DNA of 64,000 bases. Source: Gymnogyps californianus. Taxonomy: Eukaryota; Chordata; Aves; Accipitriformes; Cathartidae. The notes below the pieces were generated by a model. That model made no database searches. It saw only the letters and a list, made by a program, of their open reading frames with translations, and was not told where the DNA came from. The DNA lies in assembly GCF_018139145.2 (NCBI RefSeq), contig NC_059478.1:14305001-14369000 (forward strand), read 5' to 3'. Shown one piece after another: positions 12,188 through 26,720 of the stretch. Made by a program: the position numbers and the translations under genes. The stretch's first letter is position 1; each line of letters opens with the position of its first letter.

Positions 12188-15100
12188 CTCCAAGGGATAT
12201 GAAAGGATTATACATGCTTAGAAGCATTTCTGAAAATGTTAATTTCCTGGGTTAAAAAGGGTTTTTTTTCTCCTTTACTGAAAATTGGGCCTTTAATTTT
12301 TTGTTGTACCACTACTAGGTATGTACCACTATTTGGGGAACAATTTCAACAGCATGAGAGATTCCTCACCCTCTCCCTTGCTCCTTTCTCTCTATCCCTT
12401 CACAATGGTTAGGGCATCCTCGAGAACCACATGCCAGGAAGATGAACATCTTTGGTCAAAACTGAAAAATGAGCCGGGGCCTCTCGTATCACAATCAATT
12501 ACTATAGTATCATAGTGACCATTTCAAGAAAGGAAAGCCCTGCTTGGTTTCCTTGGGACAAAGTTCACGTTATCTATCAGTCCCAAGAGGATGAAAAGTG
12601 AGATTTAACCCCTACCAACAAAGACTTAAACATTTAGAAAGTGACCTGGCGATGCACACTGAGGGGCTGCTCCTGGTGTGAGGGCACCATGACTTCCATC
12701 TGACCTTGATATACGGGCTTATTTTCTCTGGAAACCAGAATGCAGGTGTAAGAGGACAGGAGATGGAGACCAGTGAACATGTAAGGATCTAGTGTTACAG
12801 ATTGCATTAGCACCTGGGGTGCTATAAAGAGTCAAGGGCCTCAGAAGCCATGAAGCACTATGAAGTTTCCCAGTATAAGCAATGTCTCCCAACAGCTCTC
12901 AGATGTCTCCTACTGGCGATTTGGTACTCCTCTTTAAGGCATTAGCTCACCTATGGTCTGTTCAAGGAGCTGATGTGCCTCTCACTATACCTAAAAGTGA
13001 GGTGTTACAACACCCCACATTTCAGTGACTGTCTTTTTTAGGAATAAGTCTCAACAGAAACAAGAAAGGCTGAGAGATACAGATGCAGGAACACACAGAA
13101 GTGGTGAGATAATACGAGAGAGCATGCTAAGCAGTGATCTCTCCTGCTGAACTGCTACTGCTGTCAAGCTTTTGGTAAGCCCTAAAGCAGAGAAAAGCTA
13201 TAATACAAGGCAGACCTTCCACTGACAGTAGCTGGAAGTGCAGGCATGACCAGAAGGGAAGATACAGCCTTTGTTGAAAAAAGTATGTAGTAATAATTAA
13301 AATAGTAGTATATAAAATAGTCAGTAAGTCACAGAAAAACTCAACTATGTGACAAATTTTCCAACATAAAAGTCCTGCCCAATGTAAATATTACACTTCT
13401 CCTGTTGTACTTGTGTTTTTTCAAAATAGTTAATTTGTCTTTGTCCTAAATGCTTACAGATACTGAGGATATTTCATAAGATTTCAGATTACTTCCTGTC
13501 CAGCATAAACTTTATTTCCTAGAATAAGCACAACTAGAGAGACAGGTGGCTTAGGAAACAAATCAGGGCCAGTGCAATTACAGCAAGACTTGACTTGCCT
13601 TCAGAATGTAGCCTGGCTATCTGCAAAACAGATTCTAATTTAAATCCTGGTGGGAAACTAAGAGTTAGAAATGGTTATCACTAATATGCTGTTCCTGTGA
13701 GTTATTTCGTTTGGATTTGGACATGCAGCATTACGATATAACTGGGTGAGAGAGTATAAATATATTAGCATCATGCCTGCCTTTATTTTACTTTTGCACA
13801 TTCTTGCACATCCTTAACTTTACTCATGTAAATACACTGAAATCAAATCAGTGTCTTTTACTTTCATTTGAGATACAGAATCCTAAAAAAAACTGACACA
13901 TTGCTCTGCCACTTCCAAAGAGGAACACCATTTCAACCTGCCCTGTTCTGCTGCTTTTCTTGAAATCAAATAAAATTATTTCAGTAAGAGAGGGAGTATA
14001 TGCTGTCACAGTACATCTGAAAATAGTGTGTACATTGGTCAGCACTGAAAAGAGTTACAGCTAAAATGCAGTAGAGGTGCTTTGCTGCAAAAACTCATTC
14101 AGAAGGCATTTGTCAAGGAACAAGTCTGAAAGCCTTTCCTTGAATTCCTGAAAGATACCTACAACAGCAGGCATACTGCTCCTAAAGTCTGCAGTCACAG
14201 GTTTTCCTGACTTTTAGAACTACCCAATACCTCATCCCAGTTCTGAGTGTGCAAGTGCCTGTGCTTATTAATTGTAGTCAGCCCTGGAAATGCACAGGCT
14301 GAATTTTCTTCCTACTAATTCCCCTCCCTCTCTTCCAGTGTCCTTAGAGTATAGATGTGTACATTGATATGTATTATCATTAATTCCTCAGTTTGAGGGT
14401 GACCCCTCTGTCCCCAGACCATATTCTAATTCTCTGTGTATTTGAAGAAGGAGGACAGGCTGGGCCTCTAGTAACAAAAACATGATTAATAATTATGTGA
14501 TTTCATTATGGTTCAAGTCTAACATAAAAAATATCCTAGATTTGGACTTACTTTATAGAACAGGCAAGAATCTTACAAATCTGCATGGCTACATGGACAT
14601 TAGTGAAGTTTTGCTACTATGCCATCTTAGAATCTGCCACTTCAGATAGCTATGAAATGCATATATTACAATTTTTTTAAAATGCTGAGTATACATTATC
14701 ATCCAGAATATAATTTAATTATCACATCTGGTGCGAAGATATCTAGGTAGCTTCAGAATAAACAAAGCATAATATGAAACCTGAATTAAAGTAAAACTCT
14801 CTCGTGGAGTAATATATGTCTTTTCTTATTAATATGATGGAAAAAAACCAAAAAAAAGGATTTGGACATGATGGTGTTTTAAAATCAGAAACACTGACAC
14901 TGCATTATAAATGACCCTATCTCTCTTTTTACTTTATATTCATGTAGTCTTAAGGATTTGCGATTTTTCATCTCCAGGCATCCTTAAGTATGCTTGAGAA
15001 CTAGAATAAATGCAAACTCAGAAGCCTTCTTGAACCTTACGACCAAGGTCACTAAGAATTCACTAGGAAATTCCATTAAATTCCTCCACACGTTCTCTAT

Positions 15101-16799
15101 TGTCATTTCAGCACATTTATGATAAGAATGCAGAACTGCCTGCTTTGAATGATGCTTCTACTTGCTATCTACTGGCTTGCCTATCTCTATTAATAGTACA
15201 TCGGATTTCAGAGGATAATACAGTCTGAAATGAAACTATCTCAGGATTGAAAAAATTATTCTCAGACATTAATTTTAAATATGAAGTAGAACTATTTGGT
15301 TTTAGCTTAAAAATGATTAATGGGATTGGATTTAATGTGCTAATTTAACACATCACAGTGGTTTTATAAGCTGTAAATTTTCTTTCCAGAACACCTTGCT
15401 TCTATTTCTTGAAGAAAACATTCCCTCTTTCATTTATCTGGATGTGAACACCATGTGAAGACAAATTACACACCACAAGTTTCCACATACCATTGCACCC
15501 CCCACCTTCTGATACAGCAAGCTCTCTTAGAACTAAATTAACAGAAAGAGTGTAACATGTTAATGAAAAAAGGGCAGGAACTTGGTTTTATGGGATTATG
15601 CTGAGCAGGTATAATGAACCAGAGGATCCCAAGTATTTTGTCATGTATTTTGTATTCAACGAGATAGCCAAACAACCATTTTCAAAAAAGGAAGTCTACT
15701 GTTCATTTCTGAGGGTAAATATTTTAAAGCACTTACCTGATTTAGGATCACAAAACCCTAATGAAAATCAGTATGGTTTAACATGAGTTATTTAGTGCCT
15801 TGTTTTCAAAGGTAATTATGAACTAAAAGATACAGATAAGCATCCAGTGGGATCTTCTAAATACCTAACTGTCACTGTTTTCTACATGTAAATATTTTCT
15901 TTCCATGTGGGGCAGAAAAGGAGGGAAAAAGAACAGGTCAGTTATATCTCCAAAATGTCACCCTATCTCAGTATAATTAAATGAGCTACAATAAAAGAAT
16001 ACAACTCGAAACACAGCAATATATGTGACATTAAAATACAAGAGTAAATTAATCCCTGCAATGAATTCCACAACAATCTAGACATGTGAAAAGGATCAGG
16101 ATATATGACATGATACTGATATCATATCATACACAATGTGGTCTAAGAAGCCAGCACAGGTATTAGTCCTTTGACCTTATTCCCTAAGATGCATTTTTTT
16201 CAGGGCAAACTAAATATAAATCTTGACGACACAGAAACATAACAGCTCAAGGTTATGCAAGTAACCCTCAAATTATACACTCAAGAATTATAGTTTAAAA
16301 TTTAAAATAACTCAACCTGATTAGATTATGCTCCATCATGCGTATAAATCCAGAGCATATAACATATATTTTTTAATTAAAAATGCCATCTCTAACCATT
16401 TAATAGCGATGTTTCGTAAGGCTTCTTGGTTGCCAACAGTCACATCCATCTGTTATGCTGGCAGCAGGCTCAATCACAAGGTGCTGGGATCTTTTCATTT
16501 TAGGCAGCATTGCCAGAGAAATACAAAAACTTTGAACTGACAGCGTGAATGCATTCAGAAAGTACCACTTAAAAGCTCTCTGGATGGGACAACATCAGGG
16601 AGAAAATAAAGAACAGAGGAAAGAATTTAATAACTCTAACAAATGTCATGCCTTTGCTTGAAGAAGTGAGCAAACGTTGAAAAGGGTCATTACTAGTCAA
16701 CAATAATGCTTAACGGTACTTCCCAAGGGACACATATTGGAAGTAATAGCACTACCTTATATTTCTTCCACAGAACTTAAAAACCATCTCCTGACTTCT
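12188..16799. other. Non-coding stretch, no gene seen
   Basis: A somewhat GC-richer patch lies around 12540-12790, but it shows no open frame with gene-like character. The remainder is AT-rich with open frames of 70 codons or fewer. I recognise no interspersed repeat or RNA gene. Confidence 0.5.
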
Positions 16800-16955
16800 C
16801 TCTCACACGTGTGCATATACATCTATATAACTGTACATACATATAATATAAATACATGTGCATGTACTAAGTATATACATATGTATAGCATACATATCTA
16901 TTATACTCACACATATAATAACAAGACGTGTATAAAATACATATATACACAATTG
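16800..16955. repeat. Degenerate TA/CA-rich microsatellite tract
   Basis: About 155 bases made mostly of alternating purine-pyrimidine TA, CA and TG steps (for example ACATACATATAATATAAATA). The overlapping 106-codon plus-strand frame (16737-17057) translates into Ile/Tyr/Thr/His repeats and is a by-product of this composition, not a gene. Confidence 0.8.
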
Positions 16956-19900
16956 TTACCGACAAGCCCTCTGTGGTCCACGACAACTACTGAGGAGCAA
17001 AACATACTATGCTATAAAGTCCTTTTTTTCTTTGCGGGGGAGGAGGGTGGGTGGTAGTTGCTCAATGCTTCTGCATAACAAAACATCCATCCATTCCTGC
17101 ACAGTTACAAGGGAAAAAAGCTATACAAAACAGTATGGCTCTTATTAAGAGCAAATCCATTAAGACAAGTTCTGTATGTTCTAGAAAACCATTGCAGCTC
17201 CAACCTTGAGTCCTTCTTCAAGGAGAATCAGGAAAAGGTCTTCACCTAGGCAACAATTTTTCCAGCCATCATTACCCACAGCTTTAAAATGCTTACCAGA
17301 AAATGGAAATGGGCCTTCCTCTTAAGGGGATTATCCTGTGTGGTATTTATAGCTTGCCCTAGATATCTTTCCTCCTTTGTGCTCTTTATTGACAGAGCAT
17401 CCTCATTTGTGCTTCAGATATATTAATTTGAGCAATGTGGGCCTAATTTTCTGCATAGCAATGTGGACACAGGTAATGTTTTACTAAGGTGCCCAGGGAT
17501 CTCACTGAAGACCTAAAATTAACCCATGCAGGGAGAGTAGACTATTTTATCAGATTTGAATCCCGTGAAAACCAGGGAATCCTATGCCCAAACAAATAGT
17601 GTGTATTAGCATTAAACAGAAAACAAAATCATTCCAGTCAGTAGGGACATTTGTTCTGTTGTTCTGTTTTTTGTCTTGTATTTTTCCTTTTCTCTGATGT
17701 GACAAACCTATTCCTTATAAATACTATAAGGAAATTAGTTTTGATCATTACTTCTCCTCAACCCATGTTTCAATAATATCTCTAGGGAGTTAACTAGCAT
17801 ATATTGGACTAGTCTGAAAGTGTTATGTAAGCATATCACAATATTGGTTTATTTTTCTTGCTACCCACAAGTATATTATTTCAGAATTATTTAAGCAGGG
17901 AAATCTCACTGGATTTTGTGTTCTTTCTGTGCGAGTATCAAGAGATCCTTAAAATATTTTATCAGCTATAAAATCTGTTACCAGGCATGCCAAATAATTT
18001 TCAGATGAATGCATTTCCCTTTATTCCACTAAACAAACTCAGCCTAGTTACCTCCTGAATTTTAGCCTGCACAGAAATCTGATCCAGGGTGATTTGTCAC
18101 TAGTCTATAGCAGTATGTTTAACTGCATGGAATTGTTTAGGTGGGGAACAGCAACCCCTCCAACATCACTTTTTTAATGAGCCTGCTTCAGCATCCTACA
18201 GACATGGTCTACAAAAGCATAGTTCTGAAGAGTGGGGATGTACGGACAGAAAAGGACAGAGGTGGAATGTATCTCTGCAGAGGAGCACATCAGTAGGGAG
18301 CCCCTAGGAAGAAAGGAAGGAAGAGTGGTAGGACTAGGCTTGGAGGTAAAGTTGGAAGCAGTGGTAAGAAGGCAATGGCCAAGTGAGTGACCACAGTACA
18401 CTCAACAGGAGACAATCCCCAGCTTTGGCAGGAAACCAAAGGTTTCCCTGTCCAGCTCTCAGGGATTGCCAGGTGAAGGAAACAATGGCGAAGGACTGAA
18501 TGGCGGCTGTGCAGCTTCCTATTGCAGATCCCTGCCCTGTCTGACTAGAATCTGCTCACTGCTGCTCCATCCCCCTCACCCAGGCCTGCCCCCACTGCTT
18601 CTTCCTGGCAGTGCTCCCAGTAGATAATCCAAAGCAACATACTCCTGCCTCAGGATACGTACCCTACTACACTCAGGGCACGCTTCTAAATTTTAGAGCT
18701 GTCATTGTAAAGCATGTTAGCAGAAAAGTTATATTTCTTCCTGCAAGAATCAAAGTGCAGATATAAAAGATAAAGTGTGATTTATCTATCAGATTTCTTT
18801 AATGAACTCTCAGCCATCCATGAGCAGATACAGAGGTAGCAAAATCTTCTGTTCACAGTGTTTTCTTTGTGTTGTTAACTAAAAATAGAAAATTATTTCA
18901 CTAGCACTGATTCTGAAAATATTTTTCTGTTCCTTACAAATAGCATAATATGGCAGAAGTTTGCCACCATTAAAAACAGTTATACTAAAATAACTTTAAA
19001 CACAAAATATGTGACTGAATAGTTTCTCCAGGTCTAACAGTTTTACAAGCCATATCAAAGCAGACTTGTGCATGGAAGTGACCAGTAATTTTGCTATACT
19101 GTGCAGTCATAAAACCCCCTGGGAATACAACATTTATTCATGTACAGTATGCATTAAATGTGTGAGTTTACCCATACTTATTTATCACTTCCCTAGTGAT
19201 ATAGTTCTAAGTTTTCCCTCCATCTGTTCCCTAGGTTTATTTAATTTACATATTTAAATTTCCGTACAAAAGGAAGACCTTATGGACCTCTTGCTCTATC
19301 CTATGAGACAGTTATTCCTCTCTATAGATACATCTGACAGTCTTTCCTACTAGCTTTATTTAACCAAACTATTTTCAAGTTAAGGCACATATGCTTCACA
19401 GCTCTCTTACAATGATTCTGATCTTAGATTATACATTTGTCGATAATGTAATCTACTTTAAGTAATACCTTTCTTTACTATATGCCTAAAAGGGTAAATC
19501 TATGGGAACATTCTACAGAGTGTTAGGATCCAAACGTATTTTACTGGAATTCCAGATCTGTCCTAAAGTTCACTATTTGAGAAGTTTTACACCTGACAGG
19601 GGTGCACTTGATGTAACTCACAAGATGGCTAGTTAAAAAAAAAATCTGAGCCTCCTTGATTCAGTCTTCCAGTAGTATTTTCAGTGCTCCTGAAGCCACG
19701 ATAGCCACAAAAGAGCTTCTTTAAAAGTTTGTCAATTTTTCCTACCTATATTAGTAGGACAAAAAAAAATTTAAAAAAAATTGCCTATTCCTACAATTCT
19801 TGCTTCCCTCCAAGCTTACTGAATGTACATTTCTCCAAATATATATCTCAATAAGCTGAACAGATTTACAGCACTATCTTTTTCAGCTAGTAACTTTTCA

Positions 19901-20903
19901 TTGTATTCCATAAAACCTGCTACCTAAAACTATTTATTTTTGTTTGTTTTCCTCTAAAATTTGCTTGCTTTCAAATAATTGTAGGATCACAATTTTGGAA
20001 AGCAGAGAAGGCAGAAGTTTTCAAGATGCATTGCTACATATATTACCTTATTCCATGACACAGTGGAGAAATTGTAATACTTACTGTCAGCTGAATGTCT
20101 TCCATGTCAGGTGAAAATTCCCCCTTTCCTGGAATACAGGATGAATCATGCCCCTAAAAATCAGTTTGTTTCTTAGAGCTTCAGGCTATCTAATTATGCT
20201 GAATGGATACAGGCACAAGGCCTCAGTAAAGCAGTCTATGACAGATAATTTTGCAAAAAGTTCCTAAGTATTAGTTTCCTTTTTATTTCTTCCTGTGCAC
20301 AGTCTGCCCAAAAAAAGACTAAATTCATAGGAACAAAGCTCAGTATTTTCACATTCACTTATAGATGCTCAGGTTTTGCATTTCTAGAAAAGTCCTAGTG
20401 AATATGCATATCAGAAGAGCAAAGGAGCAGTGTTTAGAACCCCTACATTCAGTTTAGGAAGCACCTTATATTACCAGCTGTCACTGAGAGACTGAGCCCT
20501 GTAGGAAGAATTCTGTTCTGTCTGCAGCACTTCTCTCTCAGCTGTTTGGCCATGGGCTGCATCAAGAAGCATCCTCACTGCCAGTCACATTACAGTCTCC
20601 AGTGAGAATTGATCTAATTTCAGCAAGAATGGGCTTTATCACTTTGCTGAATGTGACTGGAATAGATGAAGACAGTCAGGTCTCTACACAGTCAATGCCT
20701 AAAGTGCCACTCAACAGTATATAATTGCAAATACAGTAGCAATGGAATATTCAGATACAAGCTTGCCAAGGAATAAGACATTTCTTAGCAAGCAAAAATG
20801 CTTCACGGTATCAGCTACAGATATTATTTAATGATACAGCCACAATATACAGCATCAGATGTCACAAAGTGACAGTAAAATGTAAGAATGTTGATCAAAC
20901 CAG
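16956..20903. other. Non-coding stretch with a GC-richer block
   Basis: No gene is recognisable. A block at about 18170-18640 is noticeably richer in G and C than its surroundings and contains a 75-codon minus-strand frame (18174-18401) rich in Ser, Thr and Pro with no motif I know. It might be an old repeat, a non-coding exon or a regulatory element. The rest is AT-rich. Confidence 0.45.
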
Positions 20904-20920
20904 AAAAAAAAAAAAAAAAA
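20904..20920 (+). repeat. A17 homopolymer
   Basis: Seventeen consecutive A. I see no recognisable retroposed gene or SINE body directly upstream, so it is annotated only as a simple repeat. Confidence 0.9.
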
Positions 20921-23900
20921 TGGTCTGTACTAGAATGGAATACTTCAGCTAAAGTAGTGAAACAGTAATAAATATTTCATTTTTAATACTATTTATGTAA
21001 GATTAATTCTTTGAGGTTTCATTCAATTACTGCAACTTGGTAATTTCCACCTATTTGAAGGAATGTGCCACAGAATCTTCACTTCACATACGAAGCTCAG
21101 TGTATGAAAGCCCCGGTTTACTCACGACAGAACATTTCTTAATCTATAATTCAGCTAGCTTGTTGATTGCTGTCTTTGTGAACTTCAAATTACATGGTTG
21201 TCTTAGTCTGAAGGAAGATAAAACAATTCAACTTTTGTAAATACATTCATGAACTTTGAACACAAAAATGTATACAGTCTGCAATTCCTTTAAGAAAGCA
21301 TACAGTGCATCAAAATTAAATTCAGAACATGACTCCATCACTTTGATTACTGAAGCAGTATTTTCCAGCAACAAGACTGTTTTTCAAATATTGTACGTTA
21401 ATGTCAGTGTGAAATGATGTCAGTGTATGGCTATACAGTAAGACTCCGCAATTCAGAAAACTTAACTATGTTCTTCTGCAGCGTGACACTGAGCAATGAG
21501 GATTGATAGTAACTGAGAGCGACATCTAATTTCAGCAGATTTTAGACCTTTTGCCTGTCAAAAAAAGAACTGTGTTTTCTTCCTTAAATATAAAAGACTA
21601 GTCCTCCACAGAACATTTATATAAATTTCAATTATCAAGTCCAATTCACTGATCAGATTTTTTATAATAATGGACAATGATAATTATTAGACAGATCCAT
21701 AGAAAAGAATTTGTAAACTGAGATTTCTTTTTTTTTTCAAAGCTGCTTTAACTTGCAGGAGATGAGCCTATATCTGAATCACAGACAGAAGGAATTGGGA
21801 CCTATATCCAGAGAATTTGATGTGGAAAAACTGATAGAGTTGATCAACTCCCAGTTTCAAGTTTAAGGAAGATATTGCTTTTGGCATCAGATCTTAGACT
21901 AGGCAACATTATGGTACAGGTGAAAGGTATCATAAGATGTGCACTAGTAGATTTTCAAGGCTTGCATCACAGAGATGGGAAAGAAAGCAGTCTTGTAAGT
22001 AAGTCAGTGCATTACACCCTGCAATTAATTATTTACACGTGTAAAATTAATCTGGACAGAATAAAATTAAATTAGTCTAAATTAGCTGGACAGAATAAAA
22101 GCCTCGATACCTTTATGACTTCCTGGGGTCTTCTACTAGTGAAGCAAATTCTTGTCTTTTAACAGTTATGAAGTCAGCATTTACCATACAGGACAGACTT
22201 GTAAATACACTTACACTCAGACAAAAGATTAAATAACTTAAGGGCCTAGTTCTCTTCTGCACTATATCTGCTTGGCTCCATTGATAATTCATCAATTTAC
22301 ACTGACTGATCAGGCTCAAGATGTATTAAAGCCTAAAGCGACTGGGGAAGAAGTTTAGACAGCATCACTTCCCTCTGAAAAACTTTAAGTTACTGTAAAT
22401 ACAGCAACTCAGCCAAAGAATTTTTAAAAAGTTAAGCTTTCTGAAAGTCTGTTGCCTCAGATGAAACATTGTCTATAGTAAACAAGACTAAACATCCTTA
22501 TTAATCCACTTTTAGAACCTTTAATTAGATGGAGAATATAGCAAGTGGACCACAATAAGGGTAGCTTGCTGTTTCTCATTACCAGCTTCAAATTGTCTGT
22601 CTTCCCTTATTTTCTCAGACCATTGCTAATGTCTCAGACATGTTTCTCATGTACGACACCTAGTCATGGTTTCACTCAGTTGGCCTCTTCTTCCATTCCA
22701 TAGAAGATTCTTTTTGGATTCTATAGAAGTTTCTTCTCTGACACTAGGTCTATTATTCTTTGTGTGAAATGCAGTGAAAAGCTGTTTGAAGCTGTAAGTG
22801 AAAATAGAATAAAAGAGACAAGGGAATTATAATGTTTTATAAAAATCAAATTCCTGATAATTTATCGTCACAACTGATAGCAAACTACTGATGAATACTG
22901 AATGCCAGAGAAACCACACAGAACAAGACTAAAGAAATAATGTTAAGAAATAGGTGTTGTTTCTATCCCTATGCAGTTAAAATGCATCTTATGCGGAATT
23001 AAGACCCAGCACAGTTTCCCTCAGTCATCATTTCTAATTTGGCCCACACAATAAGAAACAAACCAACCATACTATTTAAACCATGGCTGTCTAGTTCTGT
23101 GTGTGTAATGAATTAATAATATTCTTAGTCCAGTTATGAAGAGTGTTTTCACATCTCAAATATGTTATCATAATTGATCCTAGTTGTCATATCTGTCATA
23201 TTCATTAATAAAGAATCCATACGTGTCCAACGGCCATAGTAAATGGAGATCTTTTGGAATCAGAGAGCCTCCACAGCATTATATAGGGGAAGGAACACAG
23301 TATTTTCTTTGCTACCATATCCCTGCTGTGGGTACAGCCCCAGGGCACCAATATTCAGGTTGGAAGCTGGCACATCTTAAAAGTACTCACCTTATTTGGA
23401 GATTTTAAATAGCAAAACACTGTAATATTAACCAAATATTGGAGAAGAGGGAATTTTTGCAAAGATACGCTTCTGCAATGTTTCATCTATCAAGCTGTTG
23501 ATTTCCAAACCAAAACAGGATACTGTGAATTTAAGCTCCATTTTACCTGAATTTTGGAAAGCCTAGTTTATCTGTGTGGAGTATTTGAATGTGACCTCTT
23601 TGATACAAAGCAGTAAGAGATCAAAGGCAGCATCAACGGCCACATTTCCATTATTAATATGCATTAAAATTATGTAACTCATGTTACAGCACTTACCTTA
23701 ATAATGACGTACTTTAAACAAACTAGATCTTTCTATAAGAAAGCCTGTGCTACCCTTCCCAAAATAAGCTACAGGTAACAGAAATTTCTAAGTTTACTAT
23801 TGACTGATACCTTTATAACTCTCCCTGAGCATTCAGTCTCATCTGGATTTGATCTGACCTATGCCTTACTTTTGCTTGTAAGCTTTAAGTTTGTTTGAAT

Positions 23901-26660
23901 TTTTCAAAAACTCTGTGTATTCACAAGTGCTCAGATGGACAGACAACACAGGAGTCAGGAGTATGACATAGTGCATACTAGACAAATACAACTACCAAAG
24001 CTTGGCATTTTTTAAGGCTCTTGGGAGTTCCTCCTGATGGCAACGATGATGAAATATATCTAGTTCTTCTGAAGGGTCCAGATTTCTGCAACACCTGTGC
24101 TAACTCCAAGCATCTGTACTCTTTTAGTCTCAAGCACATGGATTATGTCTAATGCCGCCCACCATTCTGGCAAGCTAGTACAAGGTATGCCTGAGAAAAG
24201 ACAGGCCAGAGCAAAAACGGTAACTTCTTTGTTATTACATGAACAGTTCATTGAGAAGTAAAAAAATATCTCTCCCTCCCAATTTCCAGTTTTTCGTTCC
24301 AGTAAATCTTTCAAGAGTTACCTGTAACATTATCAAACACATCAAGTCACGTCCATCTCTAGTGATACTTGTGGGGCTCCTGATAGAGTTCTGGTTCTGA
24401 TAGAACTGCATCATTCTATACTGAATTAAATCAGGAATGCATTTCTCCCAGTGCTTTTCATACTATTCGTGCTGTACCTCAGGCAAATTACATTCTTTAC
24501 AGAAGTAACTCATAGAATAGTTTTCCCAGAAAGCAATCAAAAAAATCTCCCCTCATGCACTTCCATCTCTCTCTGCTTTCCTGAGAAATAAAGCCACTGG
24601 CTGTGCTGGCACCTTTGACAGATGACTTAGTGAATTTTTTTGGACATATTCCCTCTCGCTCAAGCATATAAGTTGCAAAACCATTTTTCTGTAGACCCAA
24701 TATATCACTGAGGTAGGTTCAACCATTCAGTAATCCCGGAAACACACCAACTGACTTCAATCCTGGAATGAAAGCAAACCAGCCCAGCTGGAAACCTAAA
24801 ATGCATGACAAAAGTCACACTGAATGTTCAGGAAGAGAAAAAAAAAATTCACCAAAGTTGAGCAGAATTTTCTCTAAATGGATAACAAAAACTGCATTAT
24901 TGCTATACAACAAATACAGACACAAAAAAGCCTCTTCAAGCTTTAGGAGATTACGTGTATTTCTTCTTAATTTACTAATTATATTAGGTATTTTTTAAAA
25001 TATTCCACATTCCCATCAAATTATAAACCTAACAAGTATTTTAAAATAAGGCATAGTTATATATACAATAATTTCCTCAGCAGTATGACTAATTATATAA
25101 TTCATCTATTTCTAATCACAAGCAGTGATAAAGACTTGTAATGACATGTTGTATTTTATCACTGGTATGGTTAATGTACATTTCTGTTCTAAAGCAAGTA
25201 TAATACTTAAATATTCTCCTACTCTTTAGCATAAAATGGCAATGATCTTAATTTAACTTAGAAGTAAAACAAGAGCTAATTTAGCTACAAGAAAAGCAAG
25301 TTTGGTTATGTAAGCCTTGGGATGAAATTTCACTGCAAATGAAACATTTGAAATGAAAATCAGCCAGTTATACTTGTCTTTTTCTTGGGCCTAGAAGCAA
25401 TATAGTTGCAGCTCATCCACTCAATCACTTCTGATTTCCAGAGTCTTTTTTCCAGAGGGGTGTTTAAATGAGATATCTAAATGCATTTTATGCCAAGCAG
25501 TCCAAGTACATGCATTAACAGAACTGACTTTGGGTCTTATACCTAAGAATAATTACAGAAATCATTTTATCTGTCATGTGAAGGACCCAGAATAAAATGA
25601 GCTGTCACAAAGCATTGTGACATATCACCATAGACATGCACACACACATTTTATACAAGAAATATTGCAGTTGTTCACTTTCTCTCCTGTAGTGATACAG
25701 TCTAAGGTGGCAGCTTTCCCTGGGGAATATGCTATCATTAGATTTCCCACTAGGGCCTTTTCCATGGAGAGAGATTTTTTTCTGTATCACAGATGAAGTT
25801 CTGTTCTTCTTGAAACCATGCTAGGTTCAAATTAGAGGCGGTCTCATCAAACTGATTTTTAGAAGTGGAAAAGAGGAAAGAGAGGTATGGTGGATGGTGT
25901 GACAAGAAGCAGCAATGTAACGTACCTTTTCAAAATCTTGCTTGCATAATCTGTATTTCAGAAGCCCTTGAGATTTGCATTGCTCTGTTTACTTCATTGA
26001 ACATTTCAGCTCTGCTAATTCCCACTCACATACCCACTGTTAGAATTTCACTGCCAGCCCTAAATTTCTGTGTCATAAGCAGGACTACAGCTCCTTCTTG
26101 AACTTATGTAGCTTAGTCTCATTGTTTCCTGGAATTAATCCAAAAGTATAAATATCAAATACCTGTTATACCTTTGTGTCTGATAGACAGTAATTTCTCA
26201 GAACGTAGAGCTGTTTCAGCAAAAAGCATAAATAATACAAATAATAATAAAATCTCTCTGACAATAGGAAGAATCATCTTAATAGTCCCACTTCACTCAT
26301 GGGAAAATGAAAAGGTCATTACGTGTCAGAAGACTGTATCTGAACAAAGACTTGGGAACTTCATTCAAGAGAAGGCAAAACTGGTTTTAGGAAGTGTCAA
26401 TTTCTGAGGTCATGAAGCAGTCAGGGATGCTGTCATTGTTGGGAAGATGCAGAGTGAGCTACTCCTGCTTGTCATGGAGAGACTACTGGTACATTCCTAG
26501 GAAAGCAAGTTGGGGGGAAAGCAAGAAAAGAGGGGTTCCCTCTAAAAGTCTGTGAGATTTTTAGATTTGACAGGATGGCTATATTCATACAAAGCATACA
26601 AAATTCAGTCTTATTAAAGTATTTCTGAATAGTTTTAAGTTATCCTTTTTCGACTGAACT
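20921..26660. other. Non-coding stretch, no gene seen
   Basis: Open frames are at most 84 codons and without domain character. It includes a short 34-base-period duplication near 22052. A patch at about 22240-22330, read on the minus strand, faintly resembles the old amniote repeats containing a GTGTAAATT...CCATTG pattern. Nothing else is recognised. Confidence 0.5.
22052..22100 (+). repeat. Direct repeat CTGGACAGAATAAAA, period 34
   Basis: The 15-base word CTGGACAGAATAAAA occurs at 22052-22066 and again at 22086-22100, with similar AATTA-rich sequence before each copy. This is a small local duplication. Confidence 0.8.
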
Positions 26661-26720
26661 TATATAAATACATACATGTATGTGTGTGTTTGTGTGTACG
26701 TATACATATAGAATATATAT
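26661..26720 (+). repeat. TA/TG microsatellite
   Basis: Alternating TATATAAATACATACATG, then GTGTGTGT-type and TATACATATA units over about 60 bases: a degenerate alternating purine-pyrimidine repeat, able in principle to adopt Z-DNA or cruciform forms. Confidence 0.8.

Noticed and set aside
16737..17057. 106-codon plus-strand frame rich in Ile, Tyr and Thr
   Set aside because: Produced by a TA/CA microsatellite; no domain character.
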